Numbered from the stretch's first letter, positions 43,022 to 52,145 are shown. The stretch is 64,000 nt of DNA from JANJUB01 sp964586225 (GCA_964586225.1 CAZPHD010000003.1:99463-163462); one strand, 5' to 3'. Made by a program: numbers and translations. The notes: a model not told the origin generated them from the letters alone.

Positions 43022-43206
43022 TAGGGCAACTGAGAAGTTCGACGACGTTGTGGCGCTCTCAACGTGACCTCCTCCCCTCGACAGTCAACTGTTCCCCTAG
43101 TCAGATGGTCGGGGTTTGACTACCTGAGGCCAACAAGCTTTGGCCAACAGAGCGAACCTTGAACGGACGTCTGGACGACATCCCGCATCCGCCTTCACAT
43201 CCAAAA

Positions 43207-45021
43207 TCACCCCAGTCGCAGTCCCATTTCCGCCCATTGCTGCCCGTCGACGGTGCTCGGAGCATCCATCATCGGATCGTAGCCATTGCCCATCTTCGGA
43301 AACGCCATGACCTCCCGGATATTCTCGTCGTCCGTGAGGAGCATGATCAAGCGATCGATGCCGGGCGCGATTCCGCCATGGGGAGGGGCACCGTAGCTGA
43401 AGGCGTCCAGCATGTGCCCAAACCGCTCGCGAGCCACCTCCGGTGAGAGGCCGATTAGCTCACAAATGCGAGCCTGGACGTCGGGCCGGTGGATTCGAAT
43501 CGAGCCGGAGGCCCATTCGGTGCCGTTACACACAATGTCGTAGCAGTCCGCGCGGATGCGGCCGGGATCGGAGTCGAGGTAGATCAGATCTTCGTGCTTA
43601 GGCGAAGTGAAGAGGTGGTGGGTCGGATCCCAACGTTGCTCGTCTTCATTCCACTCGACGAGCGGGAAGTCGAGCACCCAGCAGAACTTGAGCACGCGCG
43701 GATCGCGCAATCCGCATCGCGTGCCGATCTCATTGCGCAGGCGGTAAAGCACGTTGTTGCCGGTGGCATAGCCGGCGGCGACGAAGCACAGCAGGTCGCC
43801 CGCTTCGGCCTGGGAGATCGAAAGGATCGCTTCGAACTCGTCCGGCGTAAAGAACTTCGCAATCGAACCCTTGACGCCGAGGCCGGCTTTCGACGTGTAC
43901 ACCGCCTCTTCCGAGCCGCCGTCGATGATCGAAAGTGTGGCCAAACCCTTCGCGCCGAACTCGCGCGCGAACTCTTCGAGCACACCAACTTCCTTGCGCG
44001 AGAGCGACGATCCGCCTGGATAGCGCACGCCGCGAATCATGCCTCCCGCTTCGACCGTCGACTTGAACACCCCGAAGCTCGATTCAGCGACTGCTGTCGT
44101 GATATCGAACAAGGGAAGGCCAAAACGTAGGTCGGGCTTGTCGCAGCCATAGAGCAGCACCGCTTCGTCGTAGGTCAATCGCACGAACGGCTCGATCCGC
44201 TCCTTCGCGAGGTCGAACTCGTCAATCAGTTCGTTCACCACCGAGAGCGTCATGCCCTCGATCAAGGTCAGCACGTCTTCTTGCGTGACGAACGACATCT
44301 CCAAGTCGAGTTGGGTGAACTCGGGCTGTCGATCGGCGCGCTGCGACTCGTCGCGGAAGCACCGCGCGATTTGATAGTATCGCTCGATTCCCGCGACCAT
44401 GAGGAGCTGCTTGTACTGTTGGGGGCTCTGGGGGAGGGCGTAGAACTTGCCCGGCTCCAGGCGATAGGGCACGAGGTAATCGCGGGCGCCTTCGGGCGTT
44501 GACTTCGTGATGATCGGTGTCTCAACCTCGAGGAAGCCTTCGCCTTCAAGGTAGGTGCGAATCTTGGACATCGCCTTGGCGCGCAAGGCGAGCTTGCGGT
44601 ACATCGACGGGCGGCGAAGGTCGAGGTAGCGATGCTTGACCCGCAGCTCTTCGTTGACGCTCGCCATCTGCTCTTCGTCGCTCAGCGGAAACGGGAGCGT
44701 CTTCGCGGGGCTGAGCACGGTGTAGGCCGTCACGTACACTTCGACATCTCCGGTGGGCAGGTTCGGGTTGCGGGTGACTTCGCTTCGCATTCGGACCTCG
44801 CCGGTGACGCTGAGGCACGACTCGTGGCGTATCTCCTGCAGGTTGGCAAAGGTTGCCGGGTCGATGAAGAGCTGGACGAGCCCGGTCCGGTCGCGCATAT
44901 CGACAAAGAACAGCCCTCCGAGGTCTCGGATGCGGTGGGCCCATCCGTTTAGAGTGACGGATTGACCGGCGTGTTCAGGGCGGAGTTCGCCACAGTCGAG
45001 GGTGCGCTGAAGAAAGCTCAT
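43207..45021 (-). CDS. aspS: Aspartyl-tRNA synthetase
   Basis: A 604-residue class II synthetase of the bacterial type. It has the N-terminal OB fold (VTLNGWAHRIRDLGG), motif 1 region, motif 2 IARCFRDES, the GAD insertion (about 290-420) and motif 3 GIAPGIDRLIMLL. Length is standard (580-610). It charges tRNA(Asp). With gatCAB present in the genome it may be the non-discriminating form that also charges tRNA(Asn); this needs the residue near the anticodon site. The gene is divergent from gyrB. Confidence 0.96.
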   Translation of the reverse strand: MSFLQRTLDCGELRPEHAGQSVTLNGWAHRIRDLGGLFFVDMRDRTGLVQLFIDPATFANLQEIRHESCLSVTGEVRMRSEVTRNPNLPTGDVEVYVTAYTVLSPAKTLPFPLSDEEQMASVNEELRVKHRYLDLRRPSMYRKLALRAKAMSKIRTYLEGEGFLEVETPIITKSTPEGARDYLVPYRLEPGKFYALPQSPQQYKQLLMVAGIERYYQIARCFRDESQRADRQPEFTQLDLEMSFVTQEDVLTLIEGMTLSVVNELIDEFDLAKERIEPFVRLTYDEAVLLYGCDKPDLRFGLPLFDITTAVAESSFGVFKSTVEAGGMIRGVRYPGGSSLSRKEVGVLEEFAREFGAKGLATLSIIDGGSEEAVYTSKAGLGVKGSIAKFFTPDEFEAILSISQAEAGDLLCFVAAGYATGNNVLYRLRNEIGTRCGLRDPRVLKFCWVLDFPLVEWNEDEQRWDPTHHLFTSPKHEDLIYLDSDPGRIRADCYDIVCNGTEWASGSIRIHRPDVQARICELIGLSPEVARERFGHMLDAFSYGAPPHGGIAPGIDRLIMLLTDDENIREVMAFPKMGNGYDPMMDAPSTVDGQQWAEMGLRLG

Positions 45022-45121
45022 GGGATCGCCTTAGAGGATACCGGAGACCCGCCCGACCGGCCCCAGAACAGGTAAAATCCAGGTTCAATTCCGCGCCGCG
45101 TGGCGCGACGAAGAAACCACT

Positions 45122-47158
45122 ATGCCCGAAAACGACGACGCAATTGTCATGCCCGATCCGGAAGGCGAAGGCCAAGGAATCGGCAAGGTCGAGGGAACCT
45201 ACGACGAGAGTTCAATTCAGGTCCTTGAGGGCCTTGAAGCCGTCCGCAAGCGCCCCGGCATGTACGTGGGCGACAACGGCAAGAAGGGTCTGCACCACAT
45301 GTTCAAGGAGGTCCTCGACAACTCGGTTGACGAGGCGCTGGCGGGATTCTGCGACATGATCGTCGTGACCCTCCACCCCGATCATTCGGTGACCATCACG
45401 GATAACGGCCGTGGCATTCCCGTCGGCATGCACGAAAAGATGGGCGTTTCTGCTCTCCAGGTCGTCATGACGGTGCTTCACGCGGGCGGCAAGTTCGGCG
45501 GCGAGAACAGCTCCTATAAAGCGTCAGGCGGTCTCCACGGCGTCGGCGTCTCGTGCGTTAACGCACTGTCGGAGTGGTGCGAAGTCGAAGTTCGTCGCGA
45601 AGGCAAGATCTGGTTCCAACGCTACGAGCGCGGCATTCCAGTCGAGCCCGTGAAGACCATCGGGGACACCAAGGAGACGGGCACTCTGACCCGTTGGAAG
45701 GCCGACCCGACGGTCATGTCGGAAGTGACCTACGACGTCCACATCTTCAAGACCCGGCTCCGCGAGCTCGCGTATTTGAACCCGAAGGTTACGTTCGAGT
45801 TCGTGAACGAGATTGACCCCGAAGACTCGGAGACGTTCCACTACTCAAAGGGCATCCCGCAACTCGTCGAGGACATCAACAGCAGCAAGCAGGAGTTCCA
45901 TCGCGTCATCTTCTTCAAGCGGATTCGCGAGAACTACGAGATCGAGGTCGCACTCCAGTATCACAACGGCTACAACGAGACGGTTCTCGCTTTCTCGAAC
46001 AACATTCATCAGCCGGATGGCGGCACCCACGTCTCGGGGTTCAAGATGGCGCTAACCCGCGTTATCAACGCCTATGGCCGCAAGATGAACCTGCTCAAGG
46101 AGAAGGAGGCCAACTTCACGTCGGACGACGTTGCCGACGGCCTGACGGCCGTGATCTCGCTGCGCTTGGAAAACCCGTCGTACAACTCGCAGGACAAGGT
46201 CAAGCTCGTGACCCCCGAAGTGCAGGGCATCGTGAACTCACTGGTGGGCGATGGTCTTTCGACGTATCTCGAAGAGAATCCCCAACTCGGCAAGCTGATT
46301 GTTCAGAAAGCCCAGACGGCGCAACGCGCTCGCGAGGCGGCTCGTAAGGCCGCCGAGTCGGTGAGGCGCTCAAACGCGATGGACTCCTTTGGCCTTCCGG
46401 GCAAACTCGCAGACTGCCGAAGCAAGGACGCGAGCAAGTGCGAGATCTTCCTCGTTGAGGGTGACTCGGCGGGTGGCTCGGCGAAGTCGGCACGCGATCG
46501 CGAAACACAGGCGATTCTGCCCCTTCGCGGCAAGATTCTCAATGTTGAGCGAGCCCGCATCGACAAGGCTCTCGACAACGAGGAAATCAAGTCGTTGATC
46601 GCCGCTTTGGGCGCGGGGATCGACTTGGACGTGGGCCGACGAAGCGATGACGACGAGGAGAACGGCAAGAAGCGTGAGTCGTCGTTTGACCTCGACAAAC
46701 TTCGCTACCACAAGGTGATCATCATGACCGACGCTGACGTCGATGGCGAGCATATCCGCACGCTGTTGCTGACGTTCTTCTATCGCTTCATGAAGCCACT
46801 GATCACGGAAGGCTACGTGTATCTCGCGCAGCCGCCGCTGTTTGTGATCCGCGAAGGCACCAGCACTCGGCACTATGCCGCCGATGAGGAAGAGCGTGAT
46901 GCGATCGTCAAGACGCTGAAGCGAAAGAACTTCAACATCACCCGATTCAAAGGTCTGGGTGAAATGAGCGCCGAAGAGCTTGAAGAAACGACGATGGCAA
47001 CCGACAAGCGGCGCTTAGTCCGAGTGAACTACGAACCCGAGTTCGAACTCGAGGTCGAAGAGATGTTCTCGACGCTCATGGGCGACAAGGTCGAGCCGCG
47101 CCGCAACTACATCGAGAAGCACGCGCGGCAGGCCTCAAACGTCGACTGGCACTACTAG
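45122..47158 (+). CDS. gyrB: DNA gyrase subunit B
   Basis: The 678-residue ATPase subunit of type II topoisomerase has the GHKL ATP site (DNSVDEALAGFCD, DNGRGIPVG), LHGVGVSCVNALS, the TOPRIM acid in EGDSAGGSAKSARD, MTDADVDGEHIRTLLL, and the C-terminal GyrA-binding tail. I call GyrB rather than ParE by the 'PLRGKILNVE' and C-terminal text, but ParE cannot be fully excluded in this phylum. gyrA and dnaA/recF are not adjacent. No Shine-Dalgarno is seen; TAAAAT lies at about 45072. Confidence 0.94.
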   Translation: MPENDDAIVMPDPEGEGQGIGKVEGTYDESSIQVLEGLEAVRKRPGMYVGDNGKKGLHHMFKEVLDNSVDEALAGFCDMIVVTLHPDHSVTITDNGRGIPVGMHEKMGVSALQVVMTVLHAGGKFGGENSSYKASGGLHGVGVSCVNALSEWCEVEVRREGKIWFQRYERGIPVEPVKTIGDTKETGTLTRWKADPTVMSEVTYDVHIFKTRLRELAYLNPKVTFEFVNEIDPEDSETFHYSKGIPQLVEDINSSKQEFHRVIFFKRIRENYEIEVALQYHNGYNETVLAFSNNIHQPDGGTHVSGFKMALTRVINAYGRKMNLLKEKEANFTSDDVADGLTAVISLRLENPSYNSQDKVKLVTPEVQGIVNSLVGDGLSTYLEENPQLGKLIVQKAQTAQRAREAARKAAESVRRSNAMDSFGLPGKLADCRSKDASKCEIFLVEGDSAGGSAKSARDRETQAILPLRGKILNVERARIDKALDNEEIKSLIAALGAGIDLDVGRRSDDDEENGKKRESSFDLDKLRYHKVIIMTDADVDGEHIRTLLLTFFYRFMKPLITEGYVYLAQPPLFVIREGTSTRHYAADEEERDAIVKTLKRKNFNITRFKGLGEMSAEELEETTMATDKRRLVRVNYEPEFELEVEEMFSTLMGDKVEPRRNYIEKHARQASNVDWHY

Positions 47159-47931
47159 CGCCTGCGCCGACGAATTATTGCCGCCACTCCGAACCCGAGC
47201 ACCGCGATCGTTGCGGGCTCGGGAACGGGCGCATACTCAATGGTCAGCGTTGGCTTGGGTACGAGGCTGCCGACATCCGAGAAGCCGAAGATCAGTTCAC
47301 TCCCCTCAATGAACTTTCCATCCGGCCCCTTGCGGTCATCGTGCGACCACGACGGCATCCAACCCGTCAGCACGAGATCTTTGCCTTGCTTCATCGATAG
47401 TGCCATCAACCCCATGGCATCGAGGTGGATCTCGATCTTTGCGGGTAGCGGCAGCGGATCGGCCTTGAGGAACACCTTCTCGGCGGCGACATCGATGTCG
47501 TCAAAGCTGTCAAACACCATGGCCGCCTCTTCAACCGTGATGTCGGGTTTCGTCACAAACCCGGCCGAGAACGTGGTCACGCCCAACTGAAACGACTCGA
47601 ACTCGTCATCAGGAATCGGATCGGGCGGCATCCCCGGCCCCTTGCCAAAGATCAGGCTCGTGGATACGAGCAGATCAAGACTGAGCTTGGCCGAGAGAAT
47701 CTCGCCGGGTATGACCGGGATGTCATACCAAAAGAAGCTGCGGCGCTCGGGGGTTCGATCGAATCCGGGCGTCGTGCCATAGCCCACATAGTAGTTCTGG
47801 AAGTGCGGCAGATTTGAAGGCAAGCCTTCCGCGAAAAATCCTCCCACTTGGATCGAGTCCAAGACTATGACATCGGCGGATGCGGCTACGACGACGCCCA
47901 ACGCGACTAGGCTGGCGGCGAGATGCTTCAT
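47155..47931 (-). CDS. PEP-CTERM sorted secreted protein
   Basis: A 258-residue protein: signal peptide ending ASA (about residue 19), a strand-rich body with no known domain, and C-terminal VPEPATIAVLGFGVAAIIRRRRR. The tail is the exosortase sorting signal, nearly identical to that of the 316-residue protein near 6 kb, so both use the same system. The stop overlaps the gyrB stop by 4 nt (convergent). Confidence 0.85.
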   Translation of the reverse strand: MKHLAASLVALGVVVAASADVIVLDSIQVGGFFAEGLPSNLPHFQNYYVGYGTTPGFDRTPERRSFFWYDIPVIPGEILSAKLSLDLLVSTSLIFGKGPGMPPDPIPDDEFESFQLGVTTFSAGFVTKPDITVEEAAMVFDSFDDIDVAAEKVFLKADPLPLPAKIEIHLDAMGLMALSMKQGKDLVLTGWMPSWSHDDRKGPDGKFIEGSELIFGFSDVGSLVPKPTLTIEYAPVPEPATIAVLGFGVAAIIRRRRR

Positions 47932-48008
47932 ATGTCCCTCTGACTTATTTTAGGACGCTTAATGTTCCCGCAAGGGGTTGAGGGATGAAACCTGGTGAGA
48001 AAGCGGGC

Positions 48009-48117
48009 ATTTTGGATTTTGGATTTTGGATTTTGGATTTCGCGACCGAACCAGCTACTCGGCCAGCCTGTGAGCGGCGGTCTTCAATCTAAAATCCAAA
48101 ATCCAAAATCTAAAATG
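48009..48117. repeat. Inverted-repeat element built of 7-bp CCAAAAT units
   Basis: The left arm (about 48009-48040) is CATTTTGG followed by ATTTTGG-type units. The right arm (about 48086-48117) is the same in reverse complement, ending AAAATGG. The arms of about 30 bp flank a 45-bp centre rich in GC. The same heptamer forms a one-sided array at 52100-52142 and a short piece near 60965. It looks like a MITE-like or recombinogenic dispersed repeat between nuoE and the PEP-CTERM gene. Confidence 0.8.
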
Positions 48118-48119
48118 GC

Positions 48120-48749
48120 TCAGCGCTGCGCCGCTTCGCGTTCCGGACCCGTGACTTGCACCGCCACGATGGAATCCGCCATCTGCACAACGGTGTTCAC
48201 CGGTGACTTGCGCAGTTCATCGAGCAGGCGATCCATGTAGGCATCATCCACCGGGCCGTAATACTGATCGCCAACCTGGATGACCGGCGCGCGGTCGCAT
48301 GCGTCAAGGCACTCGACTTCCTCCAGCATAAACTCGCCATCCGCCGTCGTCTCACCGTGGCCTACGCCGAGCTTCGACTTGAGATAGTCCCACACGCGGT
48401 AGGCGCCGTTTACATGGCAGCTGAGGCAAGTGCACACCTCGATCTTGTGGCGACCGGGGCGGTGGGCGGTGTTGTACATCGAATAGAACGTCGCGACGCC
48501 CTCGACTTCGGCATAGCTTCGGTTCAGCCGGTAGGCCACCTCGGCCAGCGCCTCGCCATCAAGGAATCCGCCGTACTCGCGCTGGGCAATCCAGAGCACG
48601 GGAAGCACGCACGCCTTCTCCTCGGGATAGTGGGTGCGCAGGGCGTCGAGCTCCTTCACGGCCGCCTCGCTGAATCGCAAGGTCAGTTCATCGCGCTTTG
48701 GCGGCTGGGGTCGCTCGTTGACGCTCCCGAGTTGAAGAAGTTCGCTCAC
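48120..48749 (-). CDS. nuoE: NADH-quinone oxidoreductase subunit E (24-kDa, [2Fe-2S])
   Basis: A 209-residue thioredoxin-like ferredoxin. The four cluster cysteines are in CTCLSC (two used), VECLDAC and the typical spacing between them; SYAEVEGVATFYSMY and PVIQVGDQYYG are family text. NuoE sits in the NADH-oxidising arm of complex I, or in NAD-dependent hydrogenases/formate dehydrogenases. No nuoF follows, which is unusual. GTG 48749 is chosen because TAAACT ends seven bases upstream and it matches family starts; an upstream ATG (48776) overlaps the previous gene. Confidence 0.93.
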   Translation of the reverse strand: MSELLQLGSVNERPQPPKRDELTLRFSEAAVKELDALRTHYPEEKACVLPVLWIAQREYGGFLDGEALAEVAYRLNRSYAEVEGVATFYSMYNTAHRPGRHKIEVCTCLSCHVNGAYRVWDYLKSKLGVGHGETTADGEFMLEEVECLDACDRAPVIQVGDQYYGPVDDAYMDRLLDELRKSPVNTVVQMADSIVAVQVTGPEREAAQR

Positions 48750-48756
48750 GGTGGGG

Positions 48757-48762
48757 AGTTTA
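48757..48762 (-). promoter_or_regulatory. nuoE leaderless -10 box
   Basis: TAAACT on the minus strand ends seven bases before GTG 48749. It lies in the short gap after the upstream gene's stop. Confidence 0.45.
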
Positions 48763-48772
48763 CCAAAGCCCC

Positions 48773-49180
48773 TCAAGGTTCAGGCATCTTGCCAAAGAAA
48801 CTCTTCAGCCCCGTAACCACTTCGTCCAACTGCGCGGTAACGATCGTGATGGGGCCCTTCGCATGCCAACTCGTCCACACGCCGATCGACACCTCGATCT
48901 CGAAATGCCCCAATCGATCTGGCACCACATTGATTCCAAAGTCGCTGTCCCAAGAAGTCCACTCAAGAGTCTCAGAAGCTGTGCGCCAGTGTCGGGCAAG
49001 GTCCTCGAAGAGCTCGAGCAAACCAGATTCGTTGATAGCCCAAACGGTGATTCCTGCTGTTAGCTCTCTAACCTCGAGTCGCACACGATATTCGGCCAGT
49101 GGCAGACGCCGGTCGGCGGGTTTCCGGTCGATAAAGGTCAGCGATCCGCCGCCTTCTTCGACCAGCGCAAACTCCTCCAT
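48773..49180 (-). CDS. Hypothetical protein, 135 aa
   Basis: A soluble protein starting MEEFALVEEGGGSLTFIDR. It has a strand-rich N-terminal half, a helix (ESGLLELFEDLARHWRTA) and further strands (FEIEVSIGVWTSWHA). The DUF6228-like order of strands and helix is only a guess; I do not firmly recognise the family. Start at ATG 49180 because the open frame further upstream overlaps the thioredoxin-like gene. It lies 4 nt after that gene's stop, so it is co-transcribed. Confidence 0.6.
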   Translation of the reverse strand: MEEFALVEEGGGSLTFIDRKPADRRLPLAEYRVRLEVRELTAGITVWAINESGLLELFEDLARHWRTASETLEWTSWDSDFGINVVPDRLGHFEIEVSIGVWTSWHAKGPITIVTAQLDEVVTGLKSFFGKMPEP

Positions 49181-49184
49181 CGCC

Positions 49185-50318
49185 TTACCGGTTCGCGAAA
49201 ACCCTCTCAAGCGTCTTATCAAGCGCTGCACCCCGGAGGTCACGTGAGGTCGCCAGAATCTTGCCGGTGTCGCCATCGATCAGCAAGCAGAATGGGATCC
49301 CTTGCACCGCGAACTGCATCCCCAGCGTCGTCTCCCAATACTTGCCTTCGTAGATCTGCCGCCACGGCATGCCCTTCTCGTCGGTGAACGACTTCACCTT
49401 CTCGGCCATATTCGCCTGATCGAAGCTAATGCCCAGGATGTCAAAGCCCTTGGCTTTGTACTTGTGATAAGCCGGGATCAGGTTCGGGAGCTCGGCGATG
49501 CACGGGCCACACCACGTCGCCCAGAAGTCGAGCATCACGACCTTGCCCTTGTAGCTCTGGGGGAACGTGATCGGCTTGCCTTCCATATCGACCGCGTTGA
49601 ACTGGGGCACAGCGGCGCCCACCGAGAGGTCCGGCGGTAGTGGGATCTCCTTGACCGTCTGTGCGCTGACGACGACCTTGAAGGTCCCGCCCGCGGGCTG
49701 AAGCTCATAAGTCGTGCCGCCAAAGTTGAAGGGTGCACCGGCGCCAACGGTCTCGGAGCGACCGTCGTTCTTGCCGTTTCCATTTCGATCCACCCAGATG
49801 CGGTTGTTGCCTTCGACCGGGCCGGCCATCGACATCGTGTAAGTGGCATTACCGAACGTTGCCTTGCCTTGATAGCCAAAGTCAAAGTAGTAAAGCAACG
49901 TGTTCTTCAGGGCGGCTCGCTGCGGATCGTTCTTGTCGAAGCGATAGCTGCGGAAGCTAACGAGCTTTCCGTCCAGGCTGATCTGGAAGCTGCCCTGATA
50001 CATCTTGCTGTTCTGGAGCGCCCACACAGCAGCCGGATCATTGGTGAAGTCGCCGTCGCCGTTGCTATCGACGTAAAGCTTGGGAGCGGCGCCTTCGGGC
50101 TCATCCAGGATGAAGCCGAACGACTTGTTGCCGATGGTGATGGCGCCGTGATTCGGAGCCTTGAGTCCCGTCGGCGCGACCTTGACGTTCTTGGCATCGG
50201 CCGACATTTCCGCGCGAATCGGCACGTAGCCACCCATCTTGGCGGACATCCCCGACGGAACCAACGAGAGTTCGACGCCTTGCAGTGCCATGGCGGTGAA
50301 GAGCAAACCGGTGATCAT
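49185..50318 (-). CDS. Exported TlpA-like thioredoxin-fold protein with N-terminal unknown domain
   Basis: The 377-residue product has a signal peptide (about 1-14). The N-terminal strand-rich domain (15-225) carries two calcium-loop-like motifs, DSNGDGDFTND and DRNGNGKNDG. A C-terminal thioredoxin domain has the active site WATWCGPCIAELP. TlpA-like proteins reduce periplasmic disulfides or act in cytochrome c maturation. The cis-Pro region (VQGIPFCLL) is present. Gene order puts it 40 nt after another thioredoxin-fold gene. Confidence 0.85.
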   Translation of the reverse strand: MITGLLFTAMALQGVELSLVPSGMSAKMGGYVPIRAEMSADAKNVKVAPTGLKAPNHGAITIGNKSFGFILDEPEGAAPKLYVDSNGDGDFTNDPAAVWALQNSKMYQGSFQISLDGKLVSFRSYRFDKNDPQRAALKNTLLYYFDFGYQGKATFGNATYTMSMAGPVEGNNRIWVDRNGNGKNDGRSETVGAGAPFNFGGTTYELQPAGGTFKVVVSAQTVKEIPLPPDLSVGAAVPQFNAVDMEGKPITFPQSYKGKVVMLDFWATWCGPCIAELPNLIPAYHKYKAKGFDILGISFDQANMAEKVKSFTDEKGMPWRQIYEGKYWETTLGMQFAVQGIPFCLLIDGDTGKILATSRDLRGAALDKTLERVFANR

Positions 50319-50358
50319 GCGGGCATGTTACCTACCCGCATGATCGATTTCGACCTTT

Positions 50359-51446
50359 CTAGCCGCCTTTCGCCTTCTTGAACTTCTCGAGTCTTTCCTT
50401 GAGTTCCGCGCGGACCTCGTCGGTCATGCCTTCGGTCTTGTCCATGAACTTGATCGCCAGTTCCTGCCACTTGNNNNNNNNNNCGCGTCGTCCACCTTTC
50501 CGGACTTGAAGTAGGCAAACGCAAGCGTGTCCAGGATCATCGAGTTCTCGTTCTTGGTCAGTTCGGAAGCGCGAGTTGCGACTTGAATGGCCATCGCGTA
50601 GTCGGGCTTCTTCAGGCCGGAGTCGTCTTCGACAATGCTCCACGCGATCTGATTGAGCATCATCGAGTCATCTTTGTAGATGCCATCGGCAAGCTTCTTG
50701 GCGTAAGCGTAGTACTCTTCTTCGCTCTTGTTGCGAAGCAAGTCAAGCTTCAGGGTCGCCACCATCGGCTCCCACTTTGGATTCTCGGCCAGCGCCTTAT
50801 CCAGTTCGGCTACAGCTTTGGCAAAATCGCCCGCACCCGCTGCGGCAAAGACCGGACCCATCGCCGCCTGCATCTTCTTGTTCTCGGCTTCGCGAGCTTC
50901 TCGCTCGGCGGCAACGGCCTTGGCGTCGAACTTGCCGGCCTTGATCTGGTCCAGGACCTCACCCAACTCGGTCGGGTGACCGATCCAGGCGACCTTACCC
51001 TCGTGGACCACAAACGAAGTCGGAATGCCATCTTGGCCCGCGGCTTCCATCCAGGTCTTGGCCATGGTTCCCTCAACGTCGTCATAGCCGACGTTGTAGT
51101 CCATCTTTGCGCCCATGTCCTTCACGAACTTGACGACCTTGTCCTGATAGGTGGTGCTGGTGTCGCCGGGGCGATTCTCCCACACGCTGATGCCCGCAAC
51201 CGGGACGTCTTTGTGCTTCTTGGCAAGCTCGGTGAGGTGCGGAATCGTCTGGATGCACGGGCCGCACCAGGTCGCCCAGAACTCGACCACATAGGTCTTT
51301 TTAGCGTCGAACTTCGTGACGGCGTCGCCCTTCACCCATTTGGCGACTTTCATCGCCGGCGGCGCATCGCCAACCTTTAAAGTGTCGGCGTGGGCAAAGG
51401 CACCCAGCGCGAGCAGGGCGAGGGGGATCAAGTTGAATCGTCTCAT
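50359..51446 (-). CDS. Exported thioredoxin-fold protein with C-terminal TPR-like region (interrupted by an N run)
   Basis: From ATG 51446: signal peptide to about residue 20 (AFAHA), thioredoxin domain with WATWCGPCIQTIP and GIPTSFVV, then a helical TPR-like part from about residue 200. The N run at 50474-50483 falls in the last repeat. The frame before it (...SGKVDDA) and the frame after it (KWQELAIKF... to the TAG at 50359) differ by one step, so the true gap length is not 10 but 2 modulo 3. 'DDAIKWQE' would need only 2 bases. It is divergent from a small secreted protein gene. Confidence 0.82.
50474..50483. other. Assembly gap (10 N) inside the thioredoxin-TPR gene
   Basis: Ten undetermined bases that break the reading frame if taken literally. 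The coding frames on each side meet only if the gap is 2, 5, 8, 11... bases long. Confidence 0.95.
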
Positions 51447-51508
51447 GTGAGGTTGGCCTCCGTACCGCTTATCATAACGGATCAGCCACCTCCCCCGTTC
51501 CGCTCGGC

Positions 51509-51514
51509 TACAAT
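51509..51514 (+). promoter_or_regulatory. Leaderless -10 box of the 172-aa secreted protein gene
   Basis: TACAAT ends five bases before ATG 51520; no Shine-Dalgarno is present. Confidence 0.5.
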
Positions 51515-51519
51515 GACCC

Positions 51520-52038
51520 ATGCTTGGCTTACCGGTTCTGGCGATGGGCGTGTTCTTGATGTCGAGTCAGGAGGTTGCCCAAACCCCCGTTGAGGACGGT
51601 CGGACCGTTGACACCATCGTCAAGGCGTTGTACGACGTGATCAGCGGCCCGGCGGGCAAAAAGCGCGATTGGGCCCGCTTCCGAGCCTTGTTCGCACCCG
51701 ATGCCCGGATGATCGCGGTGGCGGTTAACGCTCAAGGTCAAGTCGTTCAGCAGGCCCTGAAGCCGGAAGACTACGAGACGCGGATTGGTCCAATCTTAGA
51801 GCGGGACGGCTTCTTTGAAAAGGAACTCTCGCGACGGACTGAGCAGTTTGCGGAGATCGCCCACGTGTTCAGCACGTATGAAACCAAGCGCGCGGAGGCG
51901 GATGAAAAGCCGCTTGCAAAGGGCATCAACAGCATCCAACTCTGGAACGACGGCAAACGCTGGTGGGTTCTGTCTGTGTATTGGCAGGCCGAATCTGAGG
52001 GCCGCAAAATCCCTATTAAGTATCTGCCGGATCAGTAG
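51520..52038 (+). CDS. Secreted SnoaL/NTF2-like protein
   Basis: A 172-residue protein with an N-terminal hydrophobic signal (MLGLPVLAMGVFLMSSQEV). The following domain looks like an NTF2 cone fold: helix with YDVISGPAGKKRDWARFRALFAPDARM, helix around EDYETRIGPIL, then strands FAEIAHVFSTYE, SIQLWNDGKRWWVLSVYWQAE. Many such proteins carry small-molecule or unknown functions. The start follows TACAAT without a leader. Confidence 0.7.
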   Translation: MLGLPVLAMGVFLMSSQEVAQTPVEDGRTVDTIVKALYDVISGPAGKKRDWARFRALFAPDARMIAVAVNAQGQVVQQALKPEDYETRIGPILERDGFFEKELSRRTEQFAEIAHVFSTYETKRAEADEKPLAKGINSIQLWNDGKRWWVLSVYWQAESEGRKIPIKYLPDQ

Positions 52039-52040
52039 AA

Positions 52041-52142
52041 TGGTTTGGGTTGCTCGGGTTGGTTCGGGTTAGCTCGGATTAGCTCGGATTTGCCTTCAAT
52101 CCAAAATCCAAAATCCAAAATCCAAAATCTAAAATCTAAAAT
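52041..52142. repeat. 10-bp repeat array followed by 7-bp CCAAAAT array upstream of lgt
   Basis: Five 10-bp units (TGGTTTGGGT, TGCTCGGGTT, GGTTCGGGTT, AGCTCGGATT twice) fill 52041-52090. From about 52100 four CCAAAAT and two CTAAAAT units follow up to 52142, three bases before the lgt ATG. The decamer also occurs before mutS2 and the heptamer at 48 kb. The last TAAAAT could serve as a -10-like box, but the spacing is off. Confidence 0.85.
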
Positions 52143-52145
52143 CGC

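Noticed and set aside
52041..52142. CRISPR-like array
   Set aside because: The 10-bp and 7-bp units are directly tandem with no spacers, and no cas genes exist in the window.
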